DNA of 64,000 bases from Peromyscus leucopus (GCF_004664715.2 NC_051083.1:97289161-97353160), one strand, 5' to 3'. Shown: positions 1 through 11,915, numbered from the stretch's first letter. Translations and numbers: made by a program. Notes: a model not told the origin generated them from the sequence alone.

Positions 1-500
1 TAAACAGTATATTTAAATAATATATAATATATTTATTTATGCAAATATATATAATCATATATTTATATAAGTGTCATAATATATAATATATTTACTTAAA
101 TATATTTAAATAAAAAGTATTTTTAAAGAGTGGCCATAATTTTTAAGACAAGAAGAAGAGTCCTCATATTGAATGTGTACATCAAGAGGTAAAATAAATA
201 AATTAAAGAATCCTACATCCAGGCACATTGCAGTTAAAATGAAGTAATGTAATAGATTCTTCTTGAAAGAAACAGCCTGCTGGCAGAGGAATAATTAGAC
301 TCAGTAAATTATCACCAGCTTAAAAAAAAATTATCACCAGCTATGTCAAATATCAAGAGACTGTAAGATAATACCCTCAAATTTTGAGAGAAAAGAGCTG
401 CCAGCATAGAATTGACATGGAAGAGAAGAGAAATCAGAGTTTTTGGTGTGGAGAAAGTCACCAGTATTTGTACTCTACAGTATTCTTAAAGCATATCAAA
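1..500. other. AT-rich sequence without a recognised gene
   Basis: The first 120 bases are an ATATTTA-rich simple stretch. The rest has stop codons in all frames and no repeat family I can name. Confidence 0.6.
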
Positions 501-504
501 ATAG

Positions 505-656
505 GAAGCTGCAGAGGTAGCAGAGTTTAAAAGCACCTATTGGTCTTGCAAAGGACCTGAATTCAGTTCCCAGAATCCATGTCAGGTGGTTTACAACTCA
601 GACTCAAACTCTAGTGGATCCATTACTCTCTCCTGGACTCCATAGACACCTTTGTT

Positions 657-716
<60 letters not shown>

Positions 717-905
717 TAAAAGATAAAATAAATCTTTTAGGGCTAGAGAGATGGCTCAATGGTTTGGTTGCCAACATCCTCGTGGCCGCTCACAAACATC
801 TGTAACTCCAATTCCAGGGAATCTGATGCCTTCTTCTGACCTCAGCAGGCACTCATATAGTATACATACATACATACATACATACAGGCAAAATCACACA
901 CATAC
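505..905 (+). repeat. Two adjacent B2-type SINEs with CA and CATA tails
   Basis: One diverged B2-like copy ends in a (CA)n tract at about 657-714. A second begins GGGCTAGAGAGATGGCTCA near 740 and ends in (CATA)n at about 868-886. The second lacks part of the internal promoter region. Confidence 0.75.
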
Positions 906-1756
906 TTAAAGAAATGTTCAACATCCTTAGCCATGAGGGAAATGCAAATCAAAACAACTTTAAGATCAAAACCACAAGTGACAGCTCATGCTAGTAAGTA
1001 TATGGAACAAGGGGAACACTCTTCCACTGTTGGTGGGGTGCAAACTTGTACAGCCACTATGGAAATCAGTATAGTAGTTCCTCAAAAAATTGGGAATCAA
1101 TCTACCTAAGATTTAGCTACACCACTCTTGGGCATATACTCAAAGGACGCTTCATCCTACCACAAGGACACTTGTTCAACCACATTCATTGCCACTATAT
1201 TCATAATAGCCAGAAACAGGAAACAACCTAGATGCCTCTCAATAGAAGAATGGATAAAGAAAATGTAGTACATTTACACTATGGAGTATTACTCAGATGT
1301 TAAAAGAAACTGATATCATGAAATTTGCAGGCAAATGGTTGGAACTAGAAAAAATAATTTTGAGTGAGGTAACTCAGACACAGAAAGATAAATATGGTAT
1401 GCATTTGCTTATATGTAGTTATTAGCCATTAAATAAATTATAACCAATCTACAATCCATAGTCCCAGAGAGGTCAGGTATAGAGGAAGAGACTAGTAGGG
1501 GCACATGAATCTCCCTGGGACAGGGAAATAGGATAGATTCTATGGGTGCACTGGGGACAAGGGGGATGAGAACAGGAGGATTAGGTGGGAAGCAGGAGGG
1601 GAGATAGGGTTGAGAGAGGGGATATAAAGAGAGACAGATAGAATTAAGGTGCATTTGAAGGGTGGCATGGAAACCTAGTGCAGTGGAAATACCCTAAAAT
1701 ATATGAAGGCAATCCTAACAAATCCTGTTGCCAAATAATGAGACAGAGTCCCAACT

Positions 1757-2278
1757 TGTGGTGACATTGTGTTCCCCAAAATATTGTGCACCCTAATAAA
1801 CTTATCTGTGGTCAGAGAACAAAACAGCCATAATATTAAACATAGAGGTTAGGCAGTGGTAGCACACGCCTTTAATCCTAGAATTCCAGAGGCAGAGATC
1901 TGCCTGGATCTCTGTGAGTTTAAAGCCACACTGGAAACAGCCAGGCATAGTGACTCATGCCTTTAATCCCAGAATGTGAGCCTTTAATCCCAGGGAGTGA
2001 TGGCAAAAAGCAGAAAGGTATTTAAGGCTTGAGGACCAGGAACTAGAGGCGGTTAAGCTTTTGGCTGGTTAAGCTTTCAGGCTTTCGATAAGCAGTTCAG
2101 CTGAGATCCATTTGCATGAGGACACAGAGGCTTCCAGTCTGAGGAAACAGGATCAGCGGAGGAATTGGCTAGGTGAGGAAGCTGTGGCTTGTTCTGCTTC
2201 TCTAATCTTCTGGCATTCACCCCAATACCTGGTCCAAGTTTGTTTTTATTAATAAGACCTGTTAAAATTCCTGCTACA
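1757..2278. mobile_element. Solo LTR (522 bp) with 6-bp target duplication
   Basis: Begins TGTGGTGACATTG and ends CCTGCTACA. It is flanked by a perfect CCAACT duplication at 1751-1756 and 2279-2284. The L1 3' UTR resumes exactly across the insertion. The 6-bp duplication fits an ERVK-type integrase. It is in opposite orientation to the related copies at 2822 and 6479. Transcriptional direction is uncertain. Confidence 0.88.
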
Positions 2279-2450
2279 CCAACTGGCCATATTTTGTCAC
2301 CAATCAAAGCTTCCAGTACCAGGTCCTGGTTATATCCATTTGAGTTTTTGTCCCAAGGGGGTCCCATAGAAATCCCCAAACAACCCAGGCTGTTGCCAAG
2401 ACAATAGGTTGATCTCCACAAACTGACAACAAGGCCCTATTGCTGAAGAC

Positions 2451-2452
<2 letters not shown>

Positions 2453-2492
<40 letters not shown>
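2453..2492. repeat. (CA)n microsatellite
   Basis: Uninterrupted CA run inside the L1 3' UTR, where other copies have only a few CA units, so it is a local expansion. Confidence 0.95.
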
Positions 2493-2500
<8 letters not shown>

Positions 2501-2821
2501 CATTGAACATGGAGAGGTTGAGCTTGTGCCTGCATAGAGACTTCACTCCTATGTTCTAGTGTCTTTAGTTTGGGAAGATACTCCATAGGCTACCAAAAGA
2601 GAAACATAAACAACCCATCTGTAAAACCTATGATGTACAATCTCTTCTGCCTGAAAAATATGCTAGGACAATGATGGTTCAAAGCTTGTGGGGGTAGCCA
2701 ACCACTGTCTAATTTGATTAAAGGCAATTACTTCCATGTGATGTAACCTATACCTGACACTGCTTAGGTGACCAAGAATCAGAAATTAGATAGCCCAGAG
2801 ACCTAGGATAAAACCAAATAC

Positions 2822-3343
2822 TGTAACATGAGTCTTAAACAGTCTTATTAATAAAAACTTCTGAGCCAGATATTGGGGTGAAAGCTGAAAGATCCGAGAA
2901 GCATAACAAGCCACAGCCAATTTCACCTCGCCAACTCCTCAGCCGATCCTGTTTCCAGGAATCCTCAGACTGAAAGCCTCTGAGTCCTCACCCCTGAGAG
3001 TCTCAGTTGAACTGCTGCTTAAAAGCTTCTAGTTCCTGGTCTTCATGCCTTATATACCTTTCTGCTTCCTGCCATCACTTCCTGGGATTAAAGCCATGTG
3101 TCCTTCCCAAGCAAAGACAGAGATCTCAAATCCTGAGATTAAAGGTGTGTGCCAACACTGCCTGGCTCTATTTCCAGTGTGACCTTGAACTCACAGAGAT
3201 CCAGATGGAGCTCTGCCTTCCAAGTGATAGGATTAAGGGTGTATGCCACCACTGTCTGGCCTCTATATGTAATCTAGTGGCTGGCTCTGTCCTCTGATCC
3301 CCAGATAAGTTTTATTGGGGCACACAAATAAAATATCACCACA
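2822..3343. mobile_element. Solo LTR (522 bp), same family as the 1757 copy, opposite orientation
   Basis: Begins TGTAACATGAGTCTTAA and ends ATATCACCACA. It is flanked by AAATAC at 2816-2821 and 3344-3349. It contains B1-like blocks (GAACTCACAGAGATCC, GGATTAAGGGTGTATGCC) shared with the other copies. It is inserted in the same L1 3' UTR. Confidence 0.88.
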
Positions 3344-4309
3344 AAATACTACTGGTCTAAAAAAATAACAATAAATGACTCCTAATAAGAGTCTGCTGTA
3401 CTCATAGATCAGTGCCTTATTCAGCCATCATCAGAGAAGCTTCCTCTTACAGCAGTTAGGAACAAATACAGAGAGCCACAGCCAGAAATTGTGCAGAGAG
3501 AGAGAGAGGCCTTGGAACACACAGCTCTAAATGAGATGTCTCAATCAAAATCCCTCCCCCTGGGAGCTCAGGGCACCCCATGGAGGAGGAGGTGGAAAGA
3601 GTGTAAGAGCCAGAAGGGACTGAGGACATGAGAAGAACAAGCTCCTCTAAATCAACTGAGTAAAGCTCCTATGAACTCACAGAGACTGAAGACATAAGCA
3701 CAGGGCCTGCATGGGTCTGCACCAGGTACTCTGCATATATATTAAGGCTTTCAGTTTAGTGTTTTTATGGGATTCCTGAATATGTAAATAAATGGGTCTC
3801 TGATTCTTGTGCCTCCTCTTGGGCTCTTTACCTTTTTTTTTTTTTGCTTTGTCCAACTTTGATGTGATGGTTTTTGTTTTATCTTATTATATTTTATTTT
3901 ATTATATTTAGCCATTATCTCTCAGAAGCCTGTTTTTTTTCTAATGAGAGACAGAAAGAGAGTGGATCTGGATGGGAGAGGAGGTGGGGAGGAATAAGTT
4001 GAGGGAGGAGAAACTGTAATCAGGATATATTTCATGAGAAAAAAATCTATTTTTAATAAAAGGGAAAAAATAAAAGTAAAATAAAATGAATAATAAATCT
4101 TTAAAAATGGTAACAAAATAAAATGATTTATCTATTCATATCATGCCTTCTGTGCTCAATAATATTATCTTAGCATCCAGTATGGACCAGGCACTGTTCT
4201 AGGACTAAGTGTCCTTAGCAGACAAGGTGATCATGAAAAACAGACAAAGCTGCTATGAAATCCTACAAGGATGTGCCTTTTTGTGATTTCCAAATTTTCT
4301 TTTTTCCAT

Positions 4310-4640
4310 TTTTTATGTGTGTGGTGTGCATCTGTGTATCTGTGTTTAAGCAGATTCTAGCATGTGTATAGGAACATGCATGTGGGTACATGTGCACAAA
4401 TGTGCTTGTGCATGTGGAACCAAGAGATCCAGTCAGGAATCATCCTCAGTGGCTCTTCCACCTTATTCATCGAGGCAGGGACTCTCAATCACACTCAGAT
4501 CTCGAAGCTATGGCTAGTCTTGCTAGATAGCTTGCTCTGGGGAATCCCTTGTCTCTGCTTTCCAAACTTGGAATTAAAAAGACAGGTCGCCAGGCCCACC
4601 TCACATTTCTCTGGATTTCTGGAGGCCTGAACTCCAGTCC
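4310..4640 (-). repeat. B3/B2-like SINE, diverged
   Basis: Starts with TG-rich tail sequence (GTGTGGTGTGCATCTGTG) and continues with a body rich in the reverse-strand B2/B3 pattern, including GAGGCAGGGACTCTCAATC. Boundaries are approximate. Confidence 0.4.
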
Positions 4641-6289
4641 TCACGTTTGAGTAGCAAACAGCTTAACTTCTCCCCAGCTTCTTGTTTCCAAATTTTCCAA
4701 AAGGAACATATAATCCTTTTAAAATATAAAACAAATATGAAAACAAAAAGAAAAACATCATACATGTTCTTTTCAAAGATCCTTATTTTTTTACTCAAGT
4801 AGAGGAGAGTCACCTATTAGTCAAAATATACCTAACCAAGATTTCAAATTATTCTTGTGCATTTTGTTGCTTTTCTTATTTATTTGTCTACCAACCTACC
4901 CATTTATTTATAGGAGGGAATTATTTTTAGAGCCAAGGAGGGTACAACAGTATTCTATAGGAACATACCATAAATTTAGCAGCTTAACAAAAAAAAAATC
5001 TGGTTATTTTCTTAGATTAGTAGCATAGACATGGGTTAAGTGGGTTTTCTCACTGTCGTTTTATTTAGCTAAAATCCATGCACTTACCAGGACCATTACC
5101 TTTCCAGGTCACTGGGCTTTCTTCCAAGATTAGATAGAATGTAGCAGAATCAACTGCTTTGCAATTTTTGGATATATGCCATCCACCTAATATGCCAGCC
5201 TCTCTACCTGGTTTCTCTTTAAAAGACTTTCCTGATGAAAGCAGATTCACGCAGGATGATCTCTCCTCTGTCTAATTGAAAAGTAACTGGTTGGAAACTT
5301 ACTTGCACTAGCAGAAGCCTCGTGACCATCATACCTACTGCCATAATTGCAAGTGTTGGTCCTCTAACTAAGATCCTCTGTGTGGACAATGGGAGAGTTT
5401 CAGTTTTCTTCATGAGTTTATTTTCTTCAAATAGGCCTCCGTAACCGACCCCCAATTCTTTTTTCATCTCATAATTCTTGGTGTGGAGAATCTGGCGGTC
5501 TGAACTGTTGTTTATTTATTTACTGAGGCTGAAAGCTAAATTACCATGAGAAAGAAATTAAACCAGGTCTATTTTATTAAGCTGATGTATCCTCACAGGA
5601 AAAGAGCAAAGCACTTACAACTTATAAATTGGCTGAGCACTTGATTTTTTAAAAGACCCTGGACCACTTCCTGGCTGACCTCTCTCGTAGCATAAAGTAA
5701 TACTAAATTACAGCGTCATCTGAGTAATACAAATGTACACACCCTTGCCATATACAAGTCACAATCAAAATGTTTCATGTAGTGTTTATTACAGTTTTAT
5801 GCAGCCGGAAATGTGCATAATATACAGTCACAAATGAAATTGAATATGCTGTTATTTTTTCCAAAATTGATTTGGTTAGTGGAAAGTAACTACAATGTTC
5901 CCTAGAAACAATAACATGGCGTGATTTATGAACCGCAGCGTTAGCCAACAACAGAATCAAACAAAACAGTCCTGATGATACTGAAGCTGACAGAACACCG
6001 CATTGGTGCACATCACATCTATTTTTTCCTGGATGGCTTTTCTTTTTCTTTCATTAGTGGCTGACACTCTGAAACAAAGAACTGAATTAAACTTGGAGTT
6101 GCTCAATTTTCAAGGAAGTCTAGCAATGCTTTGAAAACACTTGTCTAGTTATCAACAGCAATTATTCAGGTGTTTGTATGTTTAGCTCTTCATTGCTCAC
6201 AGAAAGTAACTGAAGATATAAAGCTGGATTGCTGTCCTGTGGATAGAGATGTCTGTGTATCAATCACAAATCATGGCCACTTTCCTGAA

Positions 6290-6290
<1 letters not shown>
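4640..6290. other. Mostly repeat-poor intergenic sequence
   Basis: No rodent SINE or L1 can be named here and every frame is short. 4900-5450 may be a very old mammalian repeat. 5560-6170 is unique-looking, with a few CpGs near 5930-6000, and is a candidate for cross-species conservation testing. A (CA)n tract follows at 6292-6326. Confidence 0.5.

Positions 6291-6291
<1 letters not shown>

Positions 6292-6326
<35 letters not shown>
6292..6326. repeat. (CA)n microsatellite
   Basis: Uninterrupted CA dinucleotide run. Confidence 0.95.
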
Positions 6327-6327
<1 letters not shown>

Positions 6328-6478
6328 CAAACCACCATTTCCATTTGGGGAAGTTTACAATGTATAGAGAAAACAGATGTTTATCAATTTAATCATCATA
6401 TAAAATATATAATGCAGACCCACAAAATACTTCAGAACAGCAAAGAGCTAATTATGATAAAACAAAGAAAGAGAATGG

Positions 6479-6989
6479 TGTAGCAGGAATCTTAAAAGTT
6501 CTTATTAATAAAATCAAACTCGAGGCGAGTTATTGGGGTCCATGCTGGTAGATCAGAGAGACAGAACAAGCCACAGCTATCTCACCTTGCCAATTCCTCA
6601 GCTCGTCCTGTTTTCTCAGACTGGAAGCTTCTGTGTCCTCATCCAGAATGAATCTCAGCTGAACTGTGCTGCTCGAAAGCCTGAAGCTTAACCAGCCACA
6701 TGCTTAACCAGCCAAATGCTTAACCCGGCCAAAATGCTTCTAGTTTCTTGCCCTCACGCCCTATATATCTTCCTGCTTTCTACCACCACTCCCTGGGATT
6801 AAATGCTTGGCTATTTCCAGTGTGGCCTTGAACTCACAGAGATCCAGAGGGATTTCTATCTCTGGAATGCTAGGATTAAAGGTGTGAGTGCACCATTTTC
6901 TAGCCTTTGTATCTAGTGGCTGTCTGTTCTCTGACCCCAGATAAATTTATTAGAGTACACAATATTTTGGCGAACACAATACCACCACA
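6479..6989. mobile_element. Solo LTR (511 bp), third copy of the 1757/2822 family
   Basis: Begins TGTAGCAGGAATCTTAAAAG and ends ATACCACCACA. A perfect GAATGG duplication sits at 6473-6478 and 6990-6995. It has the same internal order as the 2822 copy: the GCCACAGCTATCTCACC block, a TATATATC motif and B1-like blocks. It is inserted in unique sequence. Confidence 0.9.
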
Positions 6990-7199
6990 GAATGGAAGTT
7001 AGAAGAAGGTCTGAGATGATTGTGGGGAGACAAAATTTGCTTGTCAGAAAGGATGGAAGGGGTGTTTCTCCAGAGGAAAGAAGTATAGCAAAATGTATGG
7101 CCATCATCTTTTATGAAGTAGAAAATATGCAAATTTTTTCACTGGCACCCCTTGAGATAAAGTGATGAATTTATTTTTACTTCAGCAGATATGTAAGAT

Positions 7200-7272
7200 G
7201 CTACTCTATTTCTGTCTCTCTGTCTCTGTTTCTCTCTCTCTTTCCCGCTCTCTCTCCCTCTGAGTGTGTGTG
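7200..7272. repeat. (TC)n / (TG)n simple sequence
   Basis: Pyrimidine-rich TCTCTG/TCTC run followed by a short TG run. Confidence 0.8.
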
Positions 7273-7299
7273 TAGGGGATGCTTAAGTGATTTACATCC

Positions 7300-7420
7300 T
7301 TTGTTTTGTTTTGTTGAAGTGGGGTCTCACTTTGCAGTCCAGGCTGGCCTTGTCCTTGCGGACAATCCTCTTACATAATCCCCCCAAATACTAATATTAT
7401 AAGCATGAGCCATTATCCTA
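7300..7420 (-). repeat. Diverged B1-like SINE
   Basis: GTGGGGTCTCACTTTGCAG followed by CCAGGCTGGCCTTG is an old reverse-strand B1 pattern. Confidence 0.55.
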
Positions 7421-7424
7421 ATTA

Positions 7425-7820
7425 GCTTTAGTTGTCAACTTGATAAACCCTAGAGTCACCTGAGAAGGGAGTTTCAATTGTAGGATTGTTCATATCAGAT
7501 TGGCAAATAGGTTGTGTCTAAGGTAGATTGTCTTGGTGGTTTATTGATGGAGAAGGGACCAGTACACTTCAGGAAGCATAACTCACTGGGCAGGTAGTCC
7601 CGGGCTATAAAGGAAAAGTAGCTAAGCACTAGCCTGAGTGAACCAACAAGCAGTATTTCTCCATGCTTTCTGTCCACTCAAGTTTCTGCTGGAATTTTTG
7701 CCCTGACTTCCCTCAGTGATGGACTAGGATCTGAAAAGTTTAGCCCAACAAATCCTTTCTGCCCTTAAGGTGATTTTTGTCAGAATATTTTATCACATCA
7801 ACAGAAAGGAAGCTAAAATA
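7425..7820. mobile_element. Old rodent interspersed element, possibly DNA-transposon-derived
   Basis: The segment beginning TTGTCAACTTGATAAACCCTAG and ending near ATCACATCAACAGAAAGG matches a repeat I recall as common in rodent genomes. I am not sure of its class (hAT-like or LTR). Confidence 0.5.
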
Positions 7821-8160
7821 GCCACCATGTCTTAGAGGATTGCATTTTGAATATAGAATTAAGCAAGTAAGTATTCCAAACCACAGCTAATCACAGCTGC
7901 CATTAATATTTTGGAAGACATTTAACTACATATATACATTGTATAATGTTACATACCAGGTTACATATAACAAACCATCACATTATTTCACAAACATGTA
8001 CAATTTTTGTTTCTCTATACAAATTAAAATGCATTTAAAACATTAATAAATGTTTCAAAGTAATATGGCAAGTGTTTACTTTTCCAAAATATTAATCATA
8101 CACAAACTAATCTAGCATTTCAAGAGTGCATCAAGGAAGGTATAACAAGATGACTTTAAG
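7820..8160. other. No gene or repeat recognised
   Basis: AT-rich unique sequence; all frames are short. Confidence 0.5.
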
Positions 8161-8330
8161 TCAGTATGGCACTAAACACCTTAATCCCTCCCACTTGCGG
8201 GGTGAAGTTAGAAAACTCAGAAGTTCAAGGTCAAGCTTGGCTGCATGGTGATTTGACATTGCCAGCCTGGGCTACCTCAGACTCTGTCACACACACACAC
8301 ACACACACACACACAAAGAAAAAAAGAAAA
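8160..8330 (+). repeat. Diverged B1-like SINE with (CA)n tail
   Basis: The CACCTTAATCCCTCCCAC and CCAGCCTGGGCTACCTCAG blocks of a B1 are present, ending in a CA run at about 8289-8316. Confidence 0.6.
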
Positions 8331-8394
8331 ATTTAAATTAAGAGATTAGTTTTATTTTCTGAAAGTCTTATCTAAATATATTTAAGTTGTTTTG

Positions 8395-8820
8395 GAATTT
8401 TACCAACTAACCTGGGCTCATAGGGACTCATAGAGACTGAACCAACAACCAGGGAGGCTTCATGAGGTCGACCAAAGCCCTCCGCATATATGTGACAGTT
8501 GTGTAGCTTGGTCTTCTTGTGGGACTCTTAACAGTGAGAGCAGGGCCTGTCTCAGACTCTATTGCCTGCTTTTGGAACCCTTTCCTCCTACCGGATTACC
8601 CCACCCAGCCTTAATAGAAGAAAAGGTGCCTAGTCTCATTGCAACTGGATATCCCATGACTGGCTGGCTGATAGCCATGGGAGGCCCACCCTTATCCCCC
8701 AAGAGAACGAGAGGAGGAGCAGTGGATGGGATGGGGGTTGGTGGGAGGGACTGAGAGGAAAGGAGAGAGGGAAAAACTTCAGTTGCAATGTGAAAACAAA
8801 CAAACAAACAAAAATAAGAA
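8395..8820 (+). mobile_element. L1 3' UTR fragment
   Basis: The block TGTGACAGTTGTGTAGCTTGG, the GAACCCTTTCCTCCTACCGG segment and a G-rich GGGAGGGACTGAGAGG tract match the L1 3' UTR pattern at 16860-17100. It ends in an AAAC-rich tail. Confidence 0.65.
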
Positions 8821-8829
8821 AGATATTTT

Positions 8830-10280
8830 GAATTTTTAATATGGCTTTTGTAAAGTATAGCATGTTTAAATTTCACACCTAGGGCAAAAATTTATGCTTG
8901 CTGAACTAGAAAATGGAAAAGGAAGTAACATTTAGCTATTAACATTTGTATTTAGTTCTGATTCTGTAGATGAACAGAAGTAATAGAATGAATATATATG
9001 AGAAATCCATATAATAGAAGGAATAAAGGGCATTTATTAGATTGGTTTACAGGCTACCATCTGGCCAGTCCAACAACCTCTCTCTTTGCAGTTGAGATCC
9101 TGAAAACCTGATAAGTGTAAATTTAGTTCACTAGGCTGGATGCTCTAGGACTTCCAATTTTGTGTTGAAGGCCTGGAGGAGTCATAATTTTCAGTCCAAT
9201 TAGAAGACAGGGGAATCTGGGTTCTGATGGCAGCAAAAAATGGCAATGGCAAGAAGAGCGTAGATGAACTTGTAAATATGCTCTTTCCATACCTGTACTT
9301 ACATCTATAGGAAACTGGTAGATAAACTCATCTATAGCCATAACTACAGGTATGGAAAGAGTTAAAACAGGAAAACGTTCAAACTTGTTTTATTCTAATT
9401 TGTATAAGCATAAAAAACTCACAATTGTGTATTTACTCAGAACTGCTTATCAAAATTTGCCAATGCAATAGTAGGAAACAGCATGTTAAAATTATCAGGC
9501 ATGAAAAGGTTTTACTTCACTCTCTTGTGTTCAGTCACTGGAAGCAAATGAATAAAATAACAAGCAGATCAGCAGGAGAAAGTAGCTGTTATTTACATTA
9601 CAATACACATCTATGTAGGGCTATTTGGTAATGAGTAATTCAAAGGGGATACAAAGGTACAGCCTATATACCTAACTCATTACGAAAAGAAGGACTTCTA
9701 TGGAGAGAAAATGAGGGTTTGGGTTTTTTGTTCTTTGGTTTTATTTTTTGCTTGTTTGTTTGTTTGTTTGTTTTGAAAACCCAAATGAGGTTCTAGAAAA
9801 AACAATGAGAGACTGAATGATCTGTGACATTTGTTTATTCAGGTGTAAGTAGTCTTCTGCCTCCTGATCATGAAACTCCCTCAGAGGTGATTTCTGCTAG
9901 GTTTAAGTCGCCTGAGAGTAGAAATCACCTCAAAGACAAAGCTTATGGCAGTCCTCATTTCTCAGAAAGGTCTGTTTTTAGACGACAGATGAGGGAAGAT
10001 CCAAGGAAACTTCTTTCTGCATCTGTTCAGTCTCAAATATCTTCAGCATAAAACAATCCGTAAGCAGCCCTCAGGTTCTCAGTGGAAGCCATTTTGGAAT
10101 GGAGTGTGTTCCAGTATTGAAGGTTACAGCAATAATCAATTATATATCATTAAAGCTGAAAAAAAAAATTAGGCAAACAGAGCAAGCTATAGAAACAGCT
10201 GGGTATGGCACACTGCTTAACAAGAACATAATAGCAAAATTTCCTCTTCCTGCATTAAGCATTTCTGAGAACAGCATATT
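8830..10280. other. Repeat-poor intergenic sequence with a long inverted repeat
   Basis: No gene is recognised. It contains the 17-bp inverted repeat at 9281-9361. At 9880-9930 the block CCTCAGAGGTGATTTCTGC is echoed in inverse by GTAGAAATCACCTC. Confidence 0.55.
9281..9361. repeat. Perfect 17-bp inverted repeat, 47-bp spacer
   Basis: CTCTTTCCATACCTGTA at 9281-9297 is the exact reverse complement of 9345-9361. Allowing one mismatch, the match extends to 21 bp. The spacer itself contains two CTATAG words. Confidence 0.9.
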
Positions 10281-10284
10281 TTTT

Positions 10285-10390
10285 GAGATGGGATCACATG
10301 CAGTCTAGGCTGACCTTAGCTTCAAATTCCTGATCCTCCTTCATCTTCTCCCAAGTGCTAGGCTTACGAATGTATGCCACCACACCAGCA
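10285..10390 (-). repeat. Diverged B1-like SINE
   Basis: GAGATGGGATCACATGCAG then TCTAGGCTGACCTTAGC and AAGTGCTAGGCTTACGAATG form an old reverse-strand B1. Confidence 0.6.
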
Positions 10391-10581
10391 AAATAGGTAT
10401 GCTTCCCTATTTCATTTTTAAAATAATACTGATATCAAGCACAGCTTCTTTTTCTTAGACTTGCACTAGGCTTAAATTTTTAGCCACTCTAAGTAATCCT
10501 TTCTCTTGAAGAACCAATCAACTAATCAAGATTAATATACTTCAAGATCATCATTGTTACCGTGCTCAGCAACCCAAAACT

Positions 10582-10736
10582 ATTTTTTTTTTTTTGAGAC
10601 AGGGTTTCTCTGTGTAGCTTTGCACCTTTTCCTGGAACTCACTCTGTAGCCCAGGCTGGCCTCGACCTCACAGAGATCCACCTGCCTCTGCCTCCCGAGT
10701 GCTGGGATTAAAGGCGTGTGCCACCACCGCCGGCTC
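10582..10736 (-). repeat. B1 SINE
   Basis: Well-preserved reverse-strand B1 from the poly(T) and GAGACAGGGTTTCTCTGTG through TGCTGGGATTAAAGGCGTG. It is flanked by near-identical CCCAAAACTAT and CCCAAAAACTAT, a likely target duplication. Confidence 0.93.
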
Positions 10737-10739
10737 CCA

Positions 10740-11395
10740 AAAACTATTATATCATAAACCCTACCAAATCTGTAGCAAGTCCCAGCCTAATAATCATCTA
10801 TGCAAGCTCTAACTCCTCCCCAAATGTCCTATAAACATCCTTTCTCAAATTTCCCAGTTTGAGGCAGTTCAGCACTGTCTTGCCAGAGAATGTTCAATAA
10901 ATTCAGCATTACTCTAATATCTGTATTAGATATCAACAGATTGCTCTAATGTCTGTACAAATTATGAAACACTGAAGAGTAGACAAAAGGATACTGGATG
11001 TCTTTTTAAAGGCATACTAAATGTTGGCTAAGTAGACCCTTCAGGATTCTCTGTTTTTATGAAGCTCAATCCTTTTCACTGTCTTTGGGATTTCCCGTAT
11101 ATTGTTACAAAAATCTGATATATTGCAAAATATTGTATCCACCAATTCATAGTTTTTTTTCCTGATTGAGAATCCAGTCAATTGAAGAAAAGATAATTCC
11201 AACATTACATTTTATTTCCTTATTGGTATCTATCAACTGAGCATCTGTGAGGAAGAGAAAATTTGTTTTCTGTGGCGCAGGGTAGGGGGAGGTAACTCAG
11301 GCTGGTCAGTAATTTGCTATGCAGTGGAGGGATATGGGAGATCTTATCTTTTAAAAAATTAACTGTCATACAAAGAAACAATAAATGTTTAAAGA
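10740..11395. other. No gene recognised
   Basis: Unique AT-rich sequence. A possible old LTR or tail occurs around 10780-10930 (CCTATAAACATCC, GTTCAATAAATTC), not assigned. Confidence 0.4.
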
Positions 11396-11399
11396 CATA

Positions 11400-11786
11400 T
11401 GTAGCTGAAGTTTTCTCTGGTCCTGCCCAGCCTCACAGACCCCAAAGCTGCTTATAAAATAATCACTCAGAAGCTTATATTAATTAAAACTGCTCAGCCA
11501 TTAGCTCAGGCCTACCACTGACTAGCTCTTACATTTAAACTAACCCATAATTCTTATTTATATTTAGCCACATGGCTTGGTACCTTTTCTCAGTTCTGCC
11601 TTCACATCTTGCTTCCTCTGTGTCTGTCTGGCGACTCCTGACTCAACTCTCCTGTTCCCAGAATTCTCCTCTCTCTTACCCCACCTATACTATACTTCCT
11701 GCCTGGCTACTGGCTAATCAGCGTTTTATTTATCAACAAAATCAGAGCAACACACATTCACAGCATACAGAAAGACTTCCCCAGCA
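11400..11786. mobile_element. Solo LTR (387 bp) with 6-bp target duplication
   Basis: Begins TGTAGCTGAAGTTTTCTC and ends GACTTCCCCAGCA. It is flanked by a perfect GACATA at 11394-11399 and 11787-11792. The sequence is of a type common in cricetid genomes. The duplication length fits an ERVK-like integrase. No internal retroviral sequence is present. Confidence 0.88.
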
Positions 11787-11799
11787 GACATAGAAATTC

Positions 11800-11915
11800 T
11801 AATTATTTTTGTTTTTGGAACAGGGTCTCACATAGCCCAGGCTACTCTCAGACTCAATATATAGTTGAAGATGATCTTGACCTTCTGACCCAGCTGAGAT
11901 TCTAGGTGTGTACCT
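11800..11915 (-). repeat. Diverged B1-like SINE
   Basis: GGAACAGGGTCTCACATAGC followed by CCAGGCTACTCTCAGACTC and a partial right end. Confidence 0.6.

Larger units (their letters stand above)
908..4075 (+). mobile_element. 5'-truncated rodent L1: ORF2 C-terminus and long 3' UTR, interrupted by two solo LTRs
   Basis: Bases 908 to about 1360 match the end of L1 ORF2, with the conserved ACTATGGAGTATTACTCAG and AAATTTGCAGGCAAATGG blocks but broken frames. A long Lx-type 3' UTR follows, recognisable in the CAACCCAGGCTGTTGCCAAG block. It continues on both sides of LTRs at 1757-2278 and 2822-3343 and ends in an A-rich tail near 4040-4075. A CA microsatellite has expanded inside it at 2453-2492. 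Not coding-competent. Confidence 0.85.
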
